The notes under the pieces were generated by a model. That model was given only the letters and a program-made list of their open reading frames with translations, was not told the origin of the DNA and made no database searches. Below, piece by piece: positions 62,101-64,000 of a DNA stretch of 64,000 nucleotides. This DNA is from Macrosoma leucophasiata (taxonomy: Eukaryota; Arthropoda; Insecta; Lepidoptera; Hedylidae): contig JAWQUS010000016.1 of NCBI GenBank assembly GCA_036365455.1, positions 17,073,001 to 17,137,000 on the forward strand. Direction: 5' to 3'. Positions within the stretch are counted from its first letter, which is position 1; the number at the start of each line of letters is the position of its first letter. A program made the position numbers and the translations under genes.

Positions 62101-63158
62101 TACAGGGCAGCCTACCTCCTGGCTCTGCAGCGTGGGGTGCTTGGCGAACATCTCCTCGAGGCGGCGCATGGCGACCCGGCCGCGCTCGGTGTGCGCCACA
62201 CGCCACACTGTCCCACTCGTGTCGCTACAGCACAGTGTACAGGGTACAGGGCAGCCTACCTCCTGGCTCTGCAGCGTGGGGTGCTTGGCGAACATCTCCT
62301 CGAGGCGGCGCATGGCGACCCGGCCGCGCTCGGTGTGCGCCACACGCCACACTGTCCCACTCGTGTCGCTACAGCACAGTGTACAGGGTACAGGGCAGCC
62401 TACCTCCTGGCTCTGCAGCGTGGGGTGCTTGGCGAACATCTCCTGGAGGCGGCGCATGGCGACCCGGCCGCGCTCGGTGTGCGCCACACGCCACACTGTC
62501 CCACTCGTGTCGCTACAGCACAGTGTACAGGGTACAGGGCAGCCTACCTCCTGGCTCTGCAGCGTGGGGTGCTTGACGAACATCTCCTCGAGGCGGCGCA
62601 TGGCGACCCGGCCGCGCTCGGTGTGCGCCACACGCCACACTGTCCCACTCGTGTCGCTACAGCACAGTGTACAGGGTACAGGGCAGCCTACCTCCTGGCT
62701 CTGCAGCGTGGGGTGCTTGGCGAACATCTCCTCGAGGCGGCGCATGGCGACCCGGCCGCGCTCGGTGTGCGCCACACGCCACACTGTCCCACCCGTGTCG
62801 CTACAGCACAGTGTACAGGGTACAGGGCGGCCTACCTCCTGGCTCTGCAGCGTGGGGTGCTTGGCGAACATCTCCTCGAGGCGGCGCATGGCGACCCGGC
62901 CGCGCTCGGTGTGCGCCACACGCCACACTGTCCCACTCGTGTCGCTACAGCACAGTGTACAGGGTACAGGGCAGCCTACCTCCTGGCTCTGCAGCGTGGG
63001 GTGCTTGGCGAACATCTCCTCGAGGCGGCGCATGGCGACCCGGCCGCGCTCGATGTGCGCCGCGACGCGCGGCTCCAGTAGGCGCGGGACGGCCGTCTGC
63101 GTCCCCACGTCGGCCGATCCGCGTTCCTCGTTCGGGTTGCTGACCAGGCCCGGGGGTG
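46791..63158 (-). CDS. UBE2O: UBE2O, 3' ten exons (5' part outside window)
   Basis: E2/E3 hybrid ubiquitin-conjugating enzyme that acts alone to mono- or multi-ubiquitinate client proteins, for example orphan ribosomal subunits and basic proteins. Exons 5' to 3': 63158-62980, 60077-59988, 59634-59443, 58983-58884, 58039-57922, 52757-52642, 51905-51685, 50774-50577, 49124-48974 and 47122-46791. All junctions are GT-AG and every phase matches, giving 564 aa plus TAG. Residues near the end match UBE2O strongly: [82 protein letters not shown] and [15 protein letters not shown]. The upstream 250 residues ([52 protein letters not shown]) are not like vertebrate UBE2O but connect in phase. Two exons carry tandem arrays of their own 3' ends. 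Confidence 0.9.
47218..48546. mobile_element. piggyBac-like non-autonomous element
   Basis: TTAA at 47214-47217 precedes CCCATTCAATGCGGC, and GCCGCATTGAATGGG near 48529-48543 is followed by TGG and TTAA (48547-48550). TTAA duplication and CCC ends suggest piggyBac. The palindrome ACGCCGATCGGCGT or close variants occur five times inside (47281, 47323, 48302, 48471, 48513). No transposase. It sits in the last UBE2O intron. Confidence 0.65.
48695..48945 (+). repeat. Dispersed repeat A copy beside the catalytic exon
   Basis: Runs from GGAAGTGTCAAACAAGCATG through GGCCTAAGGTGGTATGCC and CTGACCGGAACACGTTAGTGC to GAACTCTACTACCA. It ends 29 bp from the donor of UBE2O exon 49124-48974. Confidence 0.7.
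48974..49124 (-). CDS. UBE2O: UBE2O catalytic-cysteine exon
   Basis: The second codon of this exon (TGC, 49121-49119) is the catalytic cysteine in [10 protein letters not shown]. The exon continues with [20 protein letters not shown] and [13 protein letters not shown] and ends in a split Gly codon that joins the terminal exon. A dispersed-repeat A copy (48695-48945) lies just 29 bp downstream of the donor. Confidence 0.92.
49366..50673 (-). repeat. Seven-copy array of the UBE2O UBC half-exon
   Basis: CTTGCCATCCTCGTACAGG (the exon end YEDGK with its donor) starts copies at 50577 (genuine), 50422, 50267, 50099, 49929, about 49762 and 49366. The first three are spaced 155 bp and carry the parent-like [14 protein letters not shown]; the next three are spaced 168-170 bp and read [17 protein letters not shown]; the last is further decayed. 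Four decoy copies keep a donor-like GTAACA or GTAAAA. Reading past the genuine donor gives VTHRRL and a stop, so use of a decoy donor would truncate the enzyme before its catalytic cysteine. Confidence 0.93.
49683..49706. repeat. (TA)n microsatellite
   Basis: About eleven TA repeats inside the intron that carries the UBC half-exon array, between the oldest and the next array copies. Confidence 0.9.
50577..50774 (-). CDS. UBE2O: UBE2O UBC-domain exon (genuine copy)
   Basis: Encodes [40 protein letters not shown] and [20 protein letters not shown] ending in YEDGK at the donor GTAACA. NPN is the E2 HPN-like motif that positions the catalytic residue. The 3' half of this exon is the parent of the array at 49366-50673; this copy is the only one with the full 5' half and a proper acceptor (CGTCCACAG). 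Confidence 0.93.
51347..51422 (-). tRNA. tRNA-like gene, 9-nt anticodon loop
   Basis: On the minus strand a cloverleaf can be drawn: acceptor stem ACTTCAG with CTGAAGT (8 bp with one more G-C outside), D stem GCTC/GAGC with loop AATTGGAA, anticodon stem GCTGG/CCAGT, five-base variable loop AGGCC, T stem GCGAG/CTCGC and loop TTCGAGT. The anticodon loop ACTAGATTC has nine bases instead of seven; the likely anticodon by position is AGA, but the base after it is not a purine. Five Ts follow within a few bases, as for a Pol III terminator. Either an odd tRNA, a pseudogene or a SINE head. Confidence 0.45.
51685..52757 (-). CDS. UBE2O: UBE2O linker and pre-UBC exons
   Basis: Exon 52757-52642 encodes an acidic linker ([19 protein letters not shown], then [17 protein letters not shown]). 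Exon 51905-51685 encodes more acidic sequence and then [16 protein letters not shown] and [19 protein letters not shown], aligning with the start of the UBE2O UBC fold. The acceptor of the second exon has two AGs six bases apart (CCAG/CAACAG), both in frame, so two residues may be optional. Confidence 0.88.
52138..52259. mobile_element. Harbinger-like MITE copy 3, nested
   Basis: Same inverted ends and hairpin interior as the other two copies, with TAA at 52135-52137 and 52260-52262. It interrupts a copy of the dispersed repeat that starts near 52010; that repeat's consensus resumes at 52263. This fixes the relative age of the two families here. Confidence 0.8.
52425..52640 (+). mobile_element. 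SINE, family shared with 9797-10010
   Basis: Starts GACGACCCAAATAGTCCAGCG, B-box-like GTTCGATTCCC, then ATTTGTATGACCTACAGATATTTGT, CGGGTCTGGGTGTTTG, a GT-rich part and GTGAGTGTAAGCGTATT with a T-rich end. It lies in the UBE2O intron just downstream of exon 52757-52642. Confidence 0.7.
53000..55240. other. UBE2O intron, left part, no recognised element
   Basis: AT-rich intronic DNA between exons 58039-57922 and 52757-52642. No exon-like segment with fitting phases is needed because the flanking exons already join in phase. No clear transposon ends were seen here apart from simple T and A runs. Confidence 0.6.
55256..55572 (+). mobile_element. Full-length tRNA-headed SINE with 14-bp duplications
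   Basis: Flanked by GTTTTTAATCCAGC at 55242-55255 and 55573-55586. The head reads TGCCTCAGTAGCGTAGTGG with B box GGGTTCGATTCCCG; the body includes GTGCCCGGAGATGGCAACAG and ACATGGGCCAAAACGTAACC; the end is CTACCCCTTCGGGGATTACA. Tail fragments of the same family occur at 27045-27175 and, inverted, around 55890-55960. Confidence 0.9.
57281..57300. repeat. Perfect 20-bp palindrome
   Basis: TTGTCGGACGCGTCCGACAA equals its own reverse complement. It is in a UBE2O intron, 33 bp from the hairpin element at 57334. Function unknown; it could be a terminal relic or a protein-binding site. Confidence 0.9.
57334..57531. mobile_element. TIR miniature element
   Basis: GGGCCGACCGCCTAAC at the left and GTTAGGCGGTCGGCCC at the right are exact complements. 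The arms continue inward (CTAATGCTTTC against GAAAGCATTAG; GTTTCGTACCGCC against GGCGGTACGAAAC) around a unique centre of about 60 bp. Confidence 0.8.
57922..60077 (-). CDS. UBE2O: UBE2O coiled/linker exons upstream of UBC
   Basis: Exons 60077-59988 ([20 protein letters not shown]), 59634-59443 ([37 protein letters not shown]), 58983-58884 ([19 protein letters not shown]) and 58039-57922 ([20 protein letters not shown]). Splice phases 0, 0, 0, 1 and 2 all match. I do not recognise a named domain; the helical first part could correspond to the coiled-coil of vertebrate UBE2O. That these exons belong to UBE2O rests on frame continuity and order. Confidence 0.75.
58612..58835. mobile_element. 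TIR element, copy 2
   Basis: Edges AACAAGAAATAATGCATAT and ATGTGCATTATTTCTTGATG are inverted repeats. Blocks CTGTAGAGCGTTCTC, CGACCATTTTCAAGTTTTGACC, and GAGATAACGCTCTATA match the element at 45230-45460 read in reverse. It lies between two UBE2O exons. Confidence 0.65.
60300..60440 (-). repeat. Diverged outlying copy of the 144-bp unit
   Basis: The minus strand reads [15 protein letters not shown], matching [15 protein letters not shown] of the array, and GTGCTTGGCGAA recurs at 60321. Divergence is far higher than within the array and the exon part is decayed. It lies in the intron between the array and exon 60077-59988. Confidence 0.6.
60660..63060 (-). repeat. 17 x 144-bp tandem array of a UBE2O exon-intron junction
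   Basis: The motif GCCTACCTCCTGGCTCTGCA recurs every 144 bp from 60670 to 62974 (17 copies, one reading GCGGCCTACCTTC and a few other single-base variants). Read on the minus strand each unit has the exon end ([22 protein letters not shown]), the donor GTAGGC, and about 75 bp of intron that also stays open ([20 protein letters not shown]). Because 144 is divisible by 3 and the unit has no stop, the array is one 768-codon continuation of the UBE2O frame, and three plus-strand frames are open as shadows. Confidence 0.95.
62980..63158 (-). CDS. UBE2O: UBE2O exon feeding the 144-bp array
   Basis: Acceptor TTTTATCCGCCAG precedes 63158. The exon encodes [20 protein letters not shown], then [20 protein letters not shown] and [15 protein letters not shown] at donor GTAGGC. 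Phase fits exon 60077-59988 (SQE joined to IMRKLL). The last 70 or so bases and the donor are the parent of the array; each downstream copy has the same donor, so which donor is used cannot be read from sequence. Confidence 0.78.
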
Positions 63159-64000
63159 CTGGCGGATAAAATCATAATAATTATTATACGCCTAACACCC
63201 ATATTGTTAGACGTTACTCGAAACATTCCTTGATTCACACTCAGCCAGAGAATATGTAATAATACTACGTATAGAATGGAAACTTCGACGTCCCGCCCGA
63301 TTGCCGTGCTTCACCCAAACTCCTCCCCTCTTATGGGCGACCCTTGGCATTTTCTACGTGCTACGCACACAAGTGCACGTGTAAATACACGTCACTGATT
63401 GATGTCTGTGTAATAGAAACCAAATTAAGCGTTTGTATGGAATTATGACGGAGTGTCCGCGGTGTTACACAGCTTAAGATTCTTTATGAGGACGCCTCGA
63501 AATCCATATTCTTAGTTGTATTTTGACACAGTAACTCATGTGTACGGATTATCATATATATGATTCACAAAGTCTTGAGAATCTATTTTTATAGAAAAAT
63601 ATGGTATTTAATTATATTTCCAGACAGTTTCGACAAGAAAAACTGTGAAATGTAATATTCCTCGTAACTTCAAGGTAGGTCGAGAGGTACCTTGGAGTTT
63701 GACAATTGCTTTCTTACCTCAAACGGAGGCAGAATATCGAGTTGACGTTATTAAACTAAGAATACCAATTCCTATGAGTGAGGTTGAGTTGAGGTCTAGA
63801 TTACGACTTAGAATATGGGTGTAAGTCCCTTCGAATATAGAAGTTATGTGAAACACAAACAAACAGACACGGCCCCGGTTCTAACTTATCACAGAGACAT
63901 AACAACTAAGGTATCAGGGGTGGCAACGCATCAACGTGTGGGTATCTATAGGCTGCAGTCATGACTTAATAGCATCAATGTGAACGACATGCTTGTTTGC
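63159..64000. other. UBE2O intron at the right edge, repeats B and A
   Basis: Upstream of exon 63158-62980 on the minus strand. It holds the second copy of repeat B (63248-63463, matching 24085-24330) and, at the extreme right, a partial repeat A (about 63865-64000, cut by the window edge). The rest is AT-rich and uninformative; no further UBE2O exon was identified. Confidence 0.65.

Noticed and set aside
60660..63060. CRISPR-like or satellite array
   Set aside because: There is no repeat-spacer alternation; the whole 144-bp unit is repeated and derives from a UBE2O exon and its intron. The sequence is an animal nuclear genome.
60648..63169. Three long plus-strand ORFs of 640-840 codons across the array
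   Set aside because: They arise because the 144-bp unit is divisible by three and stop-free in several frames. They have no relation to a known protein, and the minus frame is tied to UBE2O exons with matching splice phases.

Overview
This is a 64 kb stretch of animal, almost certainly insect and most likely lepidopteran, nuclear DNA. The reasons are spliced genes with GT-AG introns and strong insect orthology, AT-rich intergenic DNA, and a very dense load of small transposons of types common in moths and butterflies (RTE 3' tails ending in GAT/ATC repeats, tRNA-headed SINEs, mariner, hAT, Harbinger- and piggyBac-like miniature elements). The species assignment is inference; no database search was run.

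Three protein-coding genes can be rebuilt exon by exon with matching splice phases. (1) gawky/GW182 (TNRC6 orthologue, the Argonaute-binding scaffold of miRNA silencing) lies on the minus strand, 16 coding exons from 20102 down to 6717, total 3171 nt = 1056 aa plus stop; an open frame continues upstream to an ATG at 20819. Positions 1-6716 are its downstream flank and probably largely 3' UTR. (2) A TMEM104 orthologue (multi-pass membrane protein of the amino-acid-transporter superfamily) lies on the plus strand, five exons 31214-37406, 492 aa. (3) The 3' part of UBE2O (giant E2/E3 hybrid ubiquitin ligase) lies on the minus strand, ten exons from 63158 down to 46791, encoding the last 564 aa including the whole UBC domain; its 5' part is beyond the right edge.

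Layout: 1-6716 gawky downstream flank; 6717-21300 gawky; 21300-31150 repeat-rich intergenic DNA; 31175-37406 TMEM104; 37407-46790 intergenic DNA with a hAT element and LINE 3' ends; 46791-64000 UBE2O with large introns. gawky and TMEM104 are transcribed divergently; TMEM104 and UBE2O converge. I see no functional link between the three.

The most unusual content is inside UBE2O. Two separate tandem arrays copy the 3' end of an exon together with its splice donor and the start of the following intron: a 144-bp unit present 17 times in a row (60660-63060), in frame and free of stops throughout, and a 155-170-bp unit present seven times (49366-50673) that copies the half-exon of the UBC domain ending just before the catalytic cysteine. 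A shorter exon-fragment copy also sits in a gawky intron (12776-12827). Other notable items are a long uncharacterised ORF fused in frame to the start of gawky, a tRNA-like gene with a 9-nt anticodon loop and a T-run terminator, and several miniature transposons with clear target-site duplications.
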